Shown: positions 11,445 through 22,149 of the stretch, piece by piece
Layout of the letters: every line of letters starts with the position of its first letter
Position numbering within the stretch: position 1 is the stretch's first letter
Source: Melastoma dodecandrum
Lineage: Eukaryota > Streptophyta > Magnoliopsida > Myrtales > Melastomataceae
Length of the DNA: 64,000 bases
Reading direction: 5' to 3'
NCBI GenBank assembly: GCA_029817715.1
Contig: JARUPY010000538.1
Location: 9,300,001 to 9,364,000 of the forward strand
Made by a program: the position numbers and the translations under genes
The notes under the pieces: generated by a model
What the model saw: the letters and a program-made list of their open reading frames with translations, nothing else
What the model was told of the DNA's origin: nothing
Databases searched by the model: none

Positions 11445-12390
11445 AGGAGTGAGCATAAAATTCAGAATTCCAAATACCGAATTGAATTTTCGGTACGTCG
11501 ATTTTGGAATTCGGTATTTGATTTTTGATTCAGTGTCATGTTTATAAAAAAATTCAGTTTTAGATATTTTAAAAAAATTAATTTGATATTCCGAATAAGT
11601 CCAAATATTGTTGGGCTCGTGTCAGAAGGGCTTTTAGCCCACGGTGCTTTCGACTTTTTTTGTCCCATGCCCATCTTTTTGTTACAAAGGAATTAAACAC
11701 AGGTCTGCCTAGGGATTCCTCTCCTTGTCCTCCGCGACTCATGTGCTCCATCTCCTCCGACGGCTCCATGTACTTCTTCCTCCGACGTCTTCGTGCTCGA
11801 CCTCCTCCGACCAAGTCACAGAGTCTTGTGGAGGGAAATCATCTTCCGTTTTTGTCCAGTGAATAAAGGAAGGTGGGGGGTAGGTATGCCCCACCTCTTC
11901 AATCGTAATATGCAGTTCTCCTTAGCAAGTTAATTGATTGATGATGTCTCTGTCATGAATGGGTCCATGAAATTACTTAGGGGTTTAACTTTCCCAATTT
12001 TTCCTGTAGCGTGCCCAATGTTAGTCACAAACCATTAGAGTTCCGTGGACCTCAGGGCGGCATCCATTTGTTCCCGCATTGGTAGTGTATCGATTTCCTA
12101 AACTTATTGAGCTATGTAGATGGGATCGTGCCTTCACGTCACCTTATTTAGAGTCACTGTGATCGTCGCTATTGATTTTTTACTTGGATTTCTTTTTTTT
12201 AAACGGGTTCAGGCTCGTAATTCGGCCAAATTAAAAGTTTGGAACTTTCAAATACCGAAATTTTCGGTATTTCGGTATTCGGAAATTCGGAATTCGGTTC
12301 GGTATTTGGAAGATGAAATTTAAAAAGTTTGGTATTCGGCATTTTGGTATTCGGTTCGATTTGAATTTGGAATACCGAATGTTCATCCCT
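11445..12390. mobile_element. Non-autonomous hAT element (second)
   Basis: The left end reads AGGAGTGAGCATAAAATTC and the complement of the right end reads AGGGATGAACATTCGGTAT, an imperfect hAT-type terminal repeat. Flanks are ACGTATTT (11437-11444) and ACGTATTA (12391-12398), an 8-bp target duplication with one mismatch. The subterminal 100-190 bp on each side is dense in TTCGGTATTCGG / CCGAATACCGAA words, again typical of hAT. The GC-richer centre (11620-11880) has short opposed frames with no recognised domain and no transposase. Confidence 0.8.
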
Positions 12391-12699
12391 ACGTATTACC
12401 CACAATCAGATTCTAAATGAAAATCAATATTGACTGATTTTCACTATAAGGAAAGAAATTTAAAAAAAAAAAAAAACAAAGGAAAAGGGGATTGGTCTCC
12501 CATCCTATCAATTGATTTGGAAAAACATCGGTGCGTAAGAAACAAGAGATAAAATTTGTTGAGAGAAAAGAATAACGTCATGTGGGAAAGAAAAGGTTGT
12601 TGTCTCACTTGTATTTGTGCTGACAGATTATTGTTGCTTTCGGTTTTGTAAGTTTACCTTAAACGGGGTCACCCTGTAGTTAGTCGCGGAGAAGCCGTG
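12391..12699. other. Intergenic DNA, nothing recognised
   Basis: AT-rich single-copy-looking DNA with a poly-A run at about 12463-12476. No gene, terminal repeat or LTR feature was seen. Confidence 0.3.
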
Positions 12700-13060
12700 T
12701 ATGTGACCCAAAACAGGGGGAGTTGTTCGCTTGCATGGAGCAACCCGCGTAGTCTTTATCTTGAGGGATTGGCCAGGTCGTGTGGAGTCGTCGTTGTGAA
12801 AATCTATCCTTGGACAGGGGCAGCTGTTTGCTTGCGTAGGGCTTGTTACGTGCTCGTGTGGGGCTCGCCACATAATCGCTATCTCGAGGAGATCTAGACG
12901 CCATCGAGAAACTTCAACCTTGGACAGGGGTCGTCGTCTACTTCCTTAGGGCTCGCTACGTGCTCGAGTGGGGCTCGCCACGTTGAAACTATCTCGCGGA
13001 ACCTGTACAAATTGTGGAGCCGCCGTCGGGAAATTCCATCCTTGGCACAGGGGTGGTTGT
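12700..13060 (+). repeat. Imperfect tandem repeat, ~105-125 bp unit
   Basis: Successive units start with CTTGGACAGGGGYNG and contain TTAGGGCTYGYTACGTGCTCG, GTGGGGCTCGCCAC and CTATCTCG. Unit starts are near 12705 (diverged), 12810, 12919 and 13040 (partial). Unit length varies by indels. GC content is higher than in the flanks. The repeat immediately precedes the Athila-like fragment at 13060 and may be part of an LTR or untranslated region. Opposed short frames across it are by-products of the repeat. Confidence 0.6.
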
Positions 13061-13870
13061 GCTTGAATAAAAGAAAGGGTTAACAGTTGCAGCTGCACCA
13101 CGGCGACCTAAAGTTTACAGAAACTTCGTACATCTGCATGGAAATCTCGTGCAGCTGTAATACAGACACTCGGACGCGGTTTCCCTTCTTACCCTAATCA
13201 CTCTTGATTATTTTGCAAGAGGGCGTCGACACCACTCTCACAGCCATCTGGAGGAAACAACAACGGCATACTCCACGATTGAGGCACTCGTCAAGAGCCC
13301 TGCAGCCAAGTTGTTGTCGCCACAGCCCGCTGCCAAAACCCTGCCACCAAGCCCACCTATCCAACCATCATGACAGGGGCAACATGGAAGAGTTCAAGAA
13401 AGAATGAACCTCTAGCAATATATGGCAAGGATCTCACGATTGATATCAAAATATGGATCCGTTTTGTCTAGGCAAGACTCATTCCAGGGACGAACACCAA
13501 TAATGTGACAAAGGAACGAGCAACTTTGGCGTTTTGCATATTAGAGGGAATAAGTATTGATTCATCCAGGAAGGCAGGGGTACAATGGAATCGTACAGAA
13601 GAGATTGCTCACCCCCAGAAACCAACTACCAAGGCAACATTGTTGAAAATTGAACATGAGGTGGAGCACATAGACGATGCCACTGTCGACACCTCTTATG
13701 GTGAACACACTGATGGTGGCCCTGCCATTCCTTCCGCAAGCACACATTCCTTCTTTTCTTTTCTTTTTTTTTCTCATTTCACGACTCCAAATGTTTCATC
13801 TAATTCCAGCAAAAGCTCATGTAACAAGCTCTCGATCAATGACTCCCGGTCCAGTTGAACCAAGGCATTA
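13060..13870 (+). pseudogene. Athila-type retrotransposon fragment, plus strand
   Basis: A plus-strand frame at about 13465-13570 reads ARLIPGTNTNNVTKERATLA, then FCILEGISID, which resembles the non-pol ORF of Athila-type elements. It continues to EHEVEHIDDATVDTSYGEHT (13650-13715). The latter is mirrored on the opposite strand at 14770-14640 ([20 protein letters not shown]), so this segment is an inverted partial duplicate of the neighbouring Athila element's region. Upstream, 13080-13160 has GCAGCTGCA-rich sequence similar to that in the Athila LTR/leader near 20870-20950. It is fragmentary and non-functional. Confidence 0.55.
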
Positions 13871-14499
13871 GGTAATAAGGCACCCCTCAGATTAATCACT
13901 CAAGCAAGCACAAAAGAATCACACCACAAGCACATATCCAAGCAATATCTCTTTTTTTTCTTTAACACCGGAACATTGGTACTCAAAGCCATGGCAACCT
14001 CATTTTCTCTTTTTTTCTTCTTTTGTTTTTTAGCACATACACCAAATATTTCGTTATAAGAGAAAATTCAAACTACTCTACTCGTCACCAGTCACCATAC
14101 ATTCTAAGGAGATGTAACATGTTGCCGCTACGCATGGTTCCTATTGGGAGATCTTTTTAAAACTCAACCAAAAAGTTTAACCATACTAGGCTTAGAATTT
14201 CATCTTTCCACACGTTAAGGATGTAAACCATAAGCTCATCATCGAATAAAGACATTCCATATCGAATTCCTAAGGTGACGTTGAGAAGTACTAACCGAAC
14301 ATGCAGGAAAAATTGACCTAAATATGTCTGAACCTAAGAAGACACCACTCACAAACTCAACACAACACCACACCCCCAAACAGAGACTGAGCAACGTCCT
14401 AGGTTGCGATATAAAATAAAATAAAATAATTGAGCAAGACACGAAAGAGATAGAGGAGAAGGGTACTCACTGCGTTGTATCTTTAGAATCGTTATCCTC
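13871..14499. other. Non-coding junction between two opposed Athila fragments
   Basis: T-rich tracts (13750-13780, 13950, 14015) and no recognised coding sequence. It lies between the plus fragment (13060-13870) and the minus Athila element, and probably holds 3' non-coding DNA of both. The breakpoint of the inversion is somewhere here. Confidence 0.35.
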
Positions 14500-14985
14500 A
14501 TTTTCCTCATCAAATATCGACGGTGGAGGCGGTTACTTGCCAAGGTCCGATAAATCCACGTTCAGTGCTGTAGTGATTCGCCTTTGAATTTTGCCAGACC
14601 TTTGATGGCACGTAATTGAATACTCCACGAATTCCTCCATCTTTGTCCATTGTTCTCTTGCAATAGGTGTGCTTGCGAAAGGAGATGGTAGGGGCACCAC
14701 TAGTGTGGTCACCATAAGAGGTGCCGACAGGGACATCGTCCTTGTGCTCCACCTCACGTTCAATTTTCAACAGTTGGGTAATCTTAAAAGGCCCACACCA
14801 ATGAGATTTGAACTTGCCAGGAAATAATTTTAAACATGAGTTAAAAAGTAAAACGCGCTGGCCTGGTTTGCACTGTCGATCCTTGATCCTCGATCATGCC
14901 ATTTCTTTGTATTGTCCTTATAGATCTCGAAACTCCCATATGCATCCAGCCGAAATTCGTCGAGTTCATCGAGTTGAAGTAATCT

Positions 14986-15940
14986 TTATTCACCTACAGT
15001 TTGAAGATCTAGATTAAGCTTTTGGACTACCCAAAAATCTTTGTGCTCTTGTTCAACGGGTAAATGACAAACTTTCACGTAAACCAATTGATACGGTGAT
15101 GTTCCAATTGATGTCTTGTATGCCGTCTGATAAGCCCATAAGGCATCATCCCACTTTCTCGACCAATCATTCCAATTTGGACTGAACATCTTTTCTAAGA
15201 TCCATTTGATTTCATTGTTGGATACTTCGACTTGGCCACTCATCTGAGGATGATAGGCCAAGGCTACCTTGTGATTCACGCCATATTTCTACATGAGTGC
15301 ATTGAACTTGTCATTGCAGAAGTGCGAACCTCCGTCGCTAACGATGGCCCGTGGTGTTCCGATTCGTGTGAATATCTTCTTCGTGAGAACATCGTTAGTA
15401 GGCAAGGCAATTACTTCTATCCATTTAGACACGTAATCCACCGCTACAAGAATATATCGGTTTCTAAACGATTCAACGAATGATCACATGAAATCAACCA
15501 CACATATAAAATTTCGACCTCTAAAATATTTTTCAAAGGTAATTTATCACGGCGAGTTATATTACCCATACGTTGACAGCGATCATAATGAATAACAAAT
15601 TGATGTGCATTTTTAAATACTGAAGGCCCGAAGAAACCAAATTGAATGACCTTCACCGTAGTTTTGTGGCCACCGCGGTGTCTCCCATAAGGCGAGGCAT
15701 GACATTGTTCCAAGATTTGCTTGATTTCTTCCTCTGGCACACATCTTCGAATGATTTGATTTGCACACTTTTTGAACAGTAAGGTTCATCCCAAAAGTAG
15801 TATCTAACATCATGCAAAAACCTCTTCCTTTGCTCGTATGTCTGATCTGGTAGAATATTGGCCACAATGTAGTTCACGTAATCAGCATACCATGGTGTGG
15901 CTACATTAACCCCAAACTGTTGTTTGTCAGGAACCATGTC
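14986..15940 (-). pseudogene. Integrase of the Athila-type element
   Basis: The 15937-15653 and 15740-15444 frames carry the zinc-binding domain (HASPYGRHRGGHKT, then HYDRCQRMGNI) and the start of the core. Frame 15279-14986 carries the end of the core and the C-terminal domain: [20 protein letters not shown] holds the catalytic Glu, followed by [20 protein letters not shown] and a [16 protein letters not shown] block. The region between, with the central Asp, is split by stops and a frameshift at 15290-15440. The tail continues to about 14800 with KWHDR-like residues. Confidence 0.85.
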
Positions 15941-15949
15941 ATTGTGTTT

Positions 15950-17170
15950 TGTCTAGGACCGTGTTGTCGCTTTCCAGCCTTGATAAATGGTCCGCCACCT
16001 GATTGTCCGCTCATTTCCTATCCACTATCTCAAGATCGAATTTAATAAAATTCATCAGATTAGTCGCAATTTTGCATTAGCCTTTGAAATTAAGTATCTT
16101 ATTGTTGCATTAGCCTTTGATTTGTATAATGACTTTTGATCCAATAAGATAAGATCTGAATTTATCAAAAGCATGAACAATGGCTAACATTTCCTCCTAT
16201 GTGGTTGTGTAGTTTACCGGCGCACTATCCAAGGTTTTACTTGAATAATAAATTGCATGGAATACCTTATCTTTCTTCTGGCGAAGCACAGCTCTCACGG
16301 CAAAGTCACTTGCATAACACATTAGCTCAAATGGCATTGACCAATTTGGTGCAACAATAATTGGTGCAAAAACTAACCTATTTTTAAGCTAGAGAAATGC
16401 CTCTATGCATTTGTCATCAAAGACGAATGCGGTATCCTTCTCCAACAAGTTGCAAAGTGACATTGTTATCTTGGAGAATCCTTGATAAACCTTCAATAAA
16501 AACTTTCATGGCCAAGAAAACTCGGCACCCCCTTCACAGATAAAGGTGGTGGCAAGCGTTCAAGTGTTTCCACCTTAGCTTTGTCGACTTCACTTCCACT
16601 TTCTGAAATTCGGTGGTATAGAACAATTCCTTCATGAGCCATAAAGTGACATTTCTCCCAATTGAGAATAAGATTAGTTTCTTCGCATCGAGTTAACACC
16701 ACCGACAAATTATCAAGGCAATTGTCGAAAGATAATCCAAAAACAGAGAAATCGTCCATAAATACCTCAATGCTTTATTCGATAATATCAAAAAAGATGG
16801 CGGTCATGCTTCTTTGAAATATGGCAGGGGAGTTACACAATTCGAACGGCATTCGACGGAAGGCGAGCATTCTATAGGGGCACGTGAACATTCTTTTTGC
16901 TTGGTCTTCTCGTGCAATTGCGATTTAGTTGTAACCTGAATAGTCGTTAAGAAAACAATAAAAACTTTTTCCTGCCAAACGATCAAGCATCTTATCTATA
17001 AATGGTAAAGAAAAGTGATCTTTGTGGGTTGCTGTGTTTAAATTTCCAAAATCTATGCAAATTCTCCAACCGGTGACTGTCCACATCGGAATGAGCTCGT
17101 TCTTTTTGTTCTCCACCACGGTCATGCCACCATTCTTTTGAACGCATTGAAACGGGCCCACCCACTAACT
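15950..17170 (-). pseudogene. Reverse transcriptase and RNase H of the Athila-type element
   Basis: The frame 17161-16925 reads PFQCVQKNGGMTVVENKKNE, then TGWRICIDFGNLNTATHKDH and NDYSGYN, the first RT motifs. The frame 16759-16493 starts at the catalytic box with MDDFSVFGLSFDNCL and runs through the thumb to LSVKGVPSFLGHESFY. Shifted frames at 16480-15950 give RNase H (FELMCYASDFAVRAVL, YYSSKTLDSAPVNYTTT, LAIVHAFDKFRSYL). Two catalytic Asp residues in MDDF are intact; the first RT Asp region at 16870-16930 is disrupted (LNDYSGYN in place of LDGYSGYN). Confidence 0.85.
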
Positions 17171-17260
17171 GTTTGAGATAGGGTATATGATTCGTGCATC
17201 AAACCACTTTATTATTTCGTTTCTTACCACCTCTTTCATATTTGGGTTGAACTTCCTTTG

Positions 17261-18161
17261 TTACTCGATCGAAGCCTTTTTTTGGTTTTTCAAGCCTGAT
17301 TTTGTGCTACATATCGCAGGACTAATTCCCTTAATGTCTACAATGCTCCATCTAAGAGATGTTTTGTGTTCCCAGAGCACTTGCAACAGTCTCTCTTCCT
17401 GTTCGTTAGATAGTGCAGTCGAAATAATAACCGGAAGAGTACTAGATGAACCTAAGAATGCATATCTCAAGTGCTCGGGTTGTTCCAACTTCAGCGGCAC
17501 ATCTATTGATAGTTTCGCTGTAGATATGGGGCGTTCCAACAGTTCAGCCTTTGGCAAATGACGCATATATGCACCCTACTCTATCTCAGATTCGTCAATC
17601 TCCGCTGCAACGCATACTGGTACATCCTCTTGTGGCCACGATTCGATTGATATAGCGACATATTTTTCAAACAAGTCTCCATACAAGATTTCATCATTCA
17701 CATCCATGAAGCTTACTGATGGCATTACAGTGTTAAAAGTTACCTCAAAGCTCGTCCTGTGGCTAAGAAAGGTCTTCCCAATATGATCGGAATTTCTCAA
17801 TCTTCTTCGTAATCTAGAATGGCAAAATCTGTTGGGAAAGTAAACTTATTGATCTTTACTAACACGTTTTCAGTTACGCCCTTCGGATAAGTGGAATACC
17901 GATCAGCTAGTTTCAAAGTAAAGGATGTCGGTTTTACCTCCCTGATGTTTAACTTCTAAAGATTGAAAGTGGCATCAAATTGATGCTTGCACCTAAATCA
18001 TAAAGGGCATGACATGAAAATTGAGTTCCAATGCGACAGGGAATGGAGAACTTATATGGGTCCTTTAATTTCAGTGGTAACTTCTTCTGCAAAATGGCAA
18101 TGCACTCCTTGGTAACCGCAATAGTCTCATGCTCCCCGATTTTTCTCTTTTTTGACAACAC
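17261..18161 (-). pseudogene. Protease and connecting region of the Athila-type element
   Basis: The frame 18161-17949 contains KLPLKLKDPYKFSIPCRIG and then LYDLGASINLMPLSIFR, the aspartic protease active site of Athila elements (DLGAS). The frame 17800-17576 follows. The frame 17566-17261 (KLEQPEHLRYAFLGSSSTLP, then ADIKGI-like VDIKGISPAICS) is the conserved stretch just before RT. Stops separate the three pieces. Confidence 0.8.
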
Positions 18162-18416
18162 CTCCTTAAAAAATTTGGCGTATTTGGTTATTTGTTACAA
18201 AGCCACAAAGGGAATATTAATCTACAACTTCTTAAAAACATCTAGAAACTTTTTGAATTGTTGCTCGTCGGTATATTTTTTTAGCCTTCCGAAAATGGAA
18301 ATTTGCATACAAATGGGGCTGTTGAGGTATGTATCTTTGTAGCTATGACGTCGTCTGGCTGCTTATCACTTTTCTCGCTTCCTTCTTCGCTTGTTTTCTT
18401 CTTGCAATGTTTCTCT

Positions 18417-19860
18417 CTAGTTTGTTCCTTCTCCACCTCCATCTTCTCGAAGGCTTCTTCGAAGTAACGACGATTGTGAAGGGTGATGATGATGCAATGT
18501 TTTTTTTTTCAAATTTACCTCAGTGTTGCTTGGTAGAGTTCCGTGTGGCCTACTGGTAACTAATCTTGCAATCTGCCCAATTTGCACTTCCAGCTGTTTA
18601 ATGGACGTGGCATGGTCTTTTAAAATCATCTCTTGACGCATTTGAACCTCCTCGTGTTGCTTCCGGATTTTCTCCTGACTGACAATCAACCGAGTTAATA
18701 AATCATTTACGTTAGGCCTATTCTCACTTTCAGGTGGCGGTTTTTTTGTCATAAAACTAGGAGGCTAGCTCATCCTTAGTTAAATTCATTCCTATTGGCC
18801 TGCGTTATTCCTCCATGAGAAGTTGGGTGATTTCTCTATCCGAGATTGTAGTAGTTGGAATATGGGTTGCTTATCCGCAAATTGGCTCCTACATAATTTA
18901 CTTCCAGTGCTTATCCTTGATTTCGTTTACCTGCACATCAGAGTATATGCTATTAGATACCGATTTTTTAGTTCGAAGAGCAGCAACTTCTGTGGTTGGA
19001 CGTTTATGAATGTCATTATGTCCAGTTGATGCAGTCTGATGACTCCTCTTGTTGATGTATTCCATTGACCATTGTTAGCGATATGTTCAAACAACTCTAA
19101 GGATTCCTCAGGTGTCATGTTCATCAAAGATCCTCTTGCAGCGAAATCCATCGTGGATTGATGTTGATCTGTTAAGCCATCATAGAAGCTTTACACGAGC
19201 ATCCATTTCGGGTTCTCGTGATGTTGAAATAGACATAGCAATTCTTTCAAATGCTCCCAGGCTTCATACATGGACTTGGTTGAATGTTGACGGAAGGTTG
19301 TGATCTCGTTCCTGATACTTCCGGTTCGGCTCGATGGGAAATATTTGGCCAAAAATCTTTGAAATTTCCTCCCATTATCAGACTGCATCTTCTGGTAAGG
19401 AATAAAGCCAAGATCAAGTCTTGTCCCGTAATGAAAACGGAAACAATCTCATTTGAACTGCCTCGGCAAAAATTCCATTGTATTTAACCGTGTCACATAG
19501 ATCCTGAAAACGAGTGATGTGCCAATGGGAACCTTCGTTTGATAAGCCTCCAAAACTTGAGTTCTCGATCATTTGGAGTATCGACGGTTTGATCTCAAAA
19601 TTAAGTGGCTGAATCGTGGGACGAAGAAATAAGGTGGGCTCATGGGGAGTAGGTGGAGCAAAGTCCCGCATCGTCCTTCTCGGAGCTAGTGGATTAATTT
19701 CTAGGATCTCGTTATATCCGGCGTCAACATTGATATTGTTACATTTTCCATCTTCCATCATGCTCTGTTGATTCTTTCTTCGTGCTTGAAATGTCCTCTC
19801 AATTTTTAGGATCAATCACAAATACATCTTCGTTGTGCATCCGGCGCATACGTCTGAAAG
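18417..19860 (-). pseudogene. gag region of the Athila-type element
   Basis: The frame 19815-19414 reads RRTMRDFAPPTPHEPTLF, then EIKPSILQMIENSSFGGL, DLCDTVKYNGIFAEAVQMRL and FPFSLRDKT, the N-terminal half of an Athila-type gag. The frame 19388-19191 continues with FQRFLAKYFPSSRTGSIRNE and YEAWEHLKELL; 19151-18927 and 18752-18417 give the C-terminal part, which is charged and probably coiled (QEKIRKQHEEVQMRQEMIL). No zinc knuckle is visible, as is common in Athila gag. The reading frame changes at least three times. Confidence 0.8.
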
Positions 19861-19937
19861 AGAAAACAATAACTAAAAATTAAATGATTTGGACAACACA
19901 AATTGCTTTCAAAGTAAGTAAGAAAAATTCTAAATAT

Positions 19938-19956
19938 ATCCCCGGCAACGTCGTCA
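19938..19956 (-). promoter_or_regulatory. Primer-binding site, tRNA-Asp type (mutated)
   Basis: The minus strand reads TGACGACGTTGCCGGGGAT. The Athila primer-binding site complementary to tRNA-Asp is TGGCGCCGTTGCCGGGGAT, so 17 of 19 positions agree. It lies where expected, between the 5' LTR and gag of the minus-strand element, and fixes the LTR inner border near 19957-19965. Confidence 0.75.
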
Positions 19957-21100
19957 AAAACTTAGTCTCTAAATTCGCACCCCGCAAGTGTACGGATCAG
20001 AACCAGTAATATAGAGTGAGTTGTCATTCCCACGAGGATAGCAAATAAAACGTTTTAGCATATACAATCGCAATTTTTTTGTAGCCAACCCAAAAAGGAA
20101 ATTGGTGTTTTAATTTTCAAAACTAATCTAATGAAAAGCAAAGATCAAAGCAAAGAATCGAAATTAAATCAGTCGAAAAAGCATAAGATCACGTATCTCA
20201 TCCTTGTTTCGTTAAATTCCTTCACTCCCTTATCCCAAATTCGTACTAATTCTGTTTACTAACTCGACTCTAAGGTCCCTAAGTGCCTCTCCCGAGTTTA
20301 CAAAAGACGATTCCAAACCATCACAAAATCTACATTGCTATAGTGAATTGCAAAGGCAAGAAATGCATTAAAAATCAATCCTTTGATGGTTACCTCGAAG
20401 TATATCTCCCGATATTACTTACTAGTTAATTTGCTCTCACGATATGTACCAAGGCTATTTCGTTCTTATTCTCTCCTAAAATTCCTCTCCCAGGTTTAAA
20501 TTAGGATAACAAATCACTGCAATTCACTGGCCAAACGAATTGTACGCATTAAGATAAAACAAAATAAATAAACATCCAAAGTACGAATTGTTCTAAAACG
20601 AGTTCAGGAAATTGGATTACGCAATTTGGTTCAACATAATCCTAGTAAAGAATATTTAGCCAAGCATCATTTTAGGAACACAAATCAAAGAAAAGAAAAA
20701 CATCCTAAATGATAATCTAACTCCCTTCTACCTCTCCTTGATAAAAATTCGTCCCTCACCCACAAGCGGTGAATAAAGTACTTTTATAAAGCCTAAAAAA
20801 TAAACCTAGAGAATCTAAGAAAATCTTGAAAAAAATCTTTTTCTCGGGTTCGTGCAGCGGCAAAACTTTCTGTGATAACCCATCCATCCTCGTTCCTTTC
20901 ACGTAGCTGCATGACTTTCCTTCGCAGCTGTACGGAGTCTCTGTAAGATATGCCCAATCTTCTTGTTTCGTCTTTCCCTGAAATAGTTCCAAAATTCGGC
21001 AGTATCCAAATCTATCGGGAATATTGTGAAATATCAATAATTATTATGTAGTGAACGCAATATTTCACAAATCTAACATAATAAAGGAATGAAATTGGCC
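19957..21100 (-). repeat. 5' LTR/leader of the Athila-type element (outer end not fixed)
   Basis: Non-coding sequence upstream of the primer-binding site on the minus strand. 19975-20045 contains the block CCGCAAGTGTACGGATCAG and then CATTCCCACGAGGATAGCAA, which is widespread in plant Ty3/gypsy LTRs. 20860-20960 contains repeated GCAGCTG/GTGCAGC words. No coding sequence. The LTR start and a target duplication were not identified, so the right end is approximate. Confidence 0.55.
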
Positions 21101-22149
21101 TAGATAACTCTACTTTCGTAGATTTATCAATAGTGTCTCAGTACAGGAGGAGTCGTGCCTCTTATAGGAAAAGCTACACCTATGCATAGGAGTTGCTATA
21201 TGTGTTATTTTCTAATAGTGGAAATCATCCAGTTGGGTGGAGTGGATGTTATCCGCGTTACCTAAACCACTATAAAATTTATCGTGTTGTTTATTTTTGT
21301 ACTACTAACCTTCTTGTGTGTTTTTGTGATCAGAAAAAAACATCCACACATACAGTGATTATGTTCTGTTATCAGAACATATTTACAACTACTTAGTCAT
21401 GTTATCAGAATTAGCTATTTCAGAAATTTGCTTTCGTACGATTTATTACGATACACACGTTCACATCCGCAAATTGAAAAAATTGTTTTAGTTATCTAGA
21501 AAGTTCAATCAAAACGAAAGACACTAATTCACCCCCTCTTAGTGTGCCATTGTTTCCCACAAAAAGAACTATCTACCCACTATATGGACATAAGTCTTAC
21601 AAAATTGAAACTATTTATCCAAGATTGGATTCAATGATCAACGTACCCACATCCTTGATCATCCAATTACTCTTGCGAACATATAAAATTGGTTATTATA
21701 TTTGGAACAAATTACGATCATTCATAAGTCTAAAATTTATCTCATCTAAGGCAATTTCAATAAAGGAGGTTTTTATAAGTAAAATATATTTCCTCTAGAA
21801 TAAGTACATATAATTAGGGGACATACCCCCGAAAGAATCAAAACGAGTAGCATTGGAGGTCGCCCTAAATGCGCTAGGGGACTTCGATGCTACTGGTATG
21901 GTGGTTAGCTTATGCATATATAGCCATCTCGAACCTAATGTCAACCGTGACAAATCTTATTAACATGATACCCAAGACTACGCATGTTCATATCAAAGCT
22001 ACTTTGAGTCGCCCTCCTCATTCCACTTGAGCTCCCCCGTATTAAATTGGCTAGCCTTCTTGTTGGATCCTTTGTTCTCCCATATTAAGTTTGTTCCGCT
22101 CAACCCACACGTCGTACAAAATAACACCAATTAGTCTTTTGATTCTTAA
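21101..22149. other. Unassigned AT-rich DNA left of the copia element
   Basis: No protein family recognised. 21440-21840 is AT-rich with a plus-strand frame of low information. 21900-22140 may belong to the LTR of the copia element that follows, whose left border I could not place. Confidence 0.3.

Larger units (their letters stand above)
14500..21100 (-). mobile_element. Decayed Athila-type Ty3/gypsy retrotransposon
   Basis: Minus strand, in order: 5' LTR/leader (about 21100-19957), primer-binding site (19956-19938), gag (19860-18417), protease (18161-17949), linker and RT (17800-16490), RNase H (about 16480-15950), integrase (15940-14986) and a post-integrase tail (14900-14500). The protein motifs are closest to Athila-clade elements, and the tRNA-Asp-type primer site agrees. 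Many stops and frameshifts make it non-functional. Its 3' end is ambiguous because 13060-13870 is an inverted relative of its tail. Confidence 0.85.

Noticed and set aside
12628..12904. Opposed frames in the tandem repeat
   Set aside because: Open on both strands because of the repeat; no homology.
12810..13060. Possible satellite or centromeric repeat
   Set aside because: Only about three diverged units; too few to call a satellite.
20756..21037. Minus-strand frame as missing formin exons or a gene
   Set aside because: No FH2 motif; it lies in the Athila LTR/leader.
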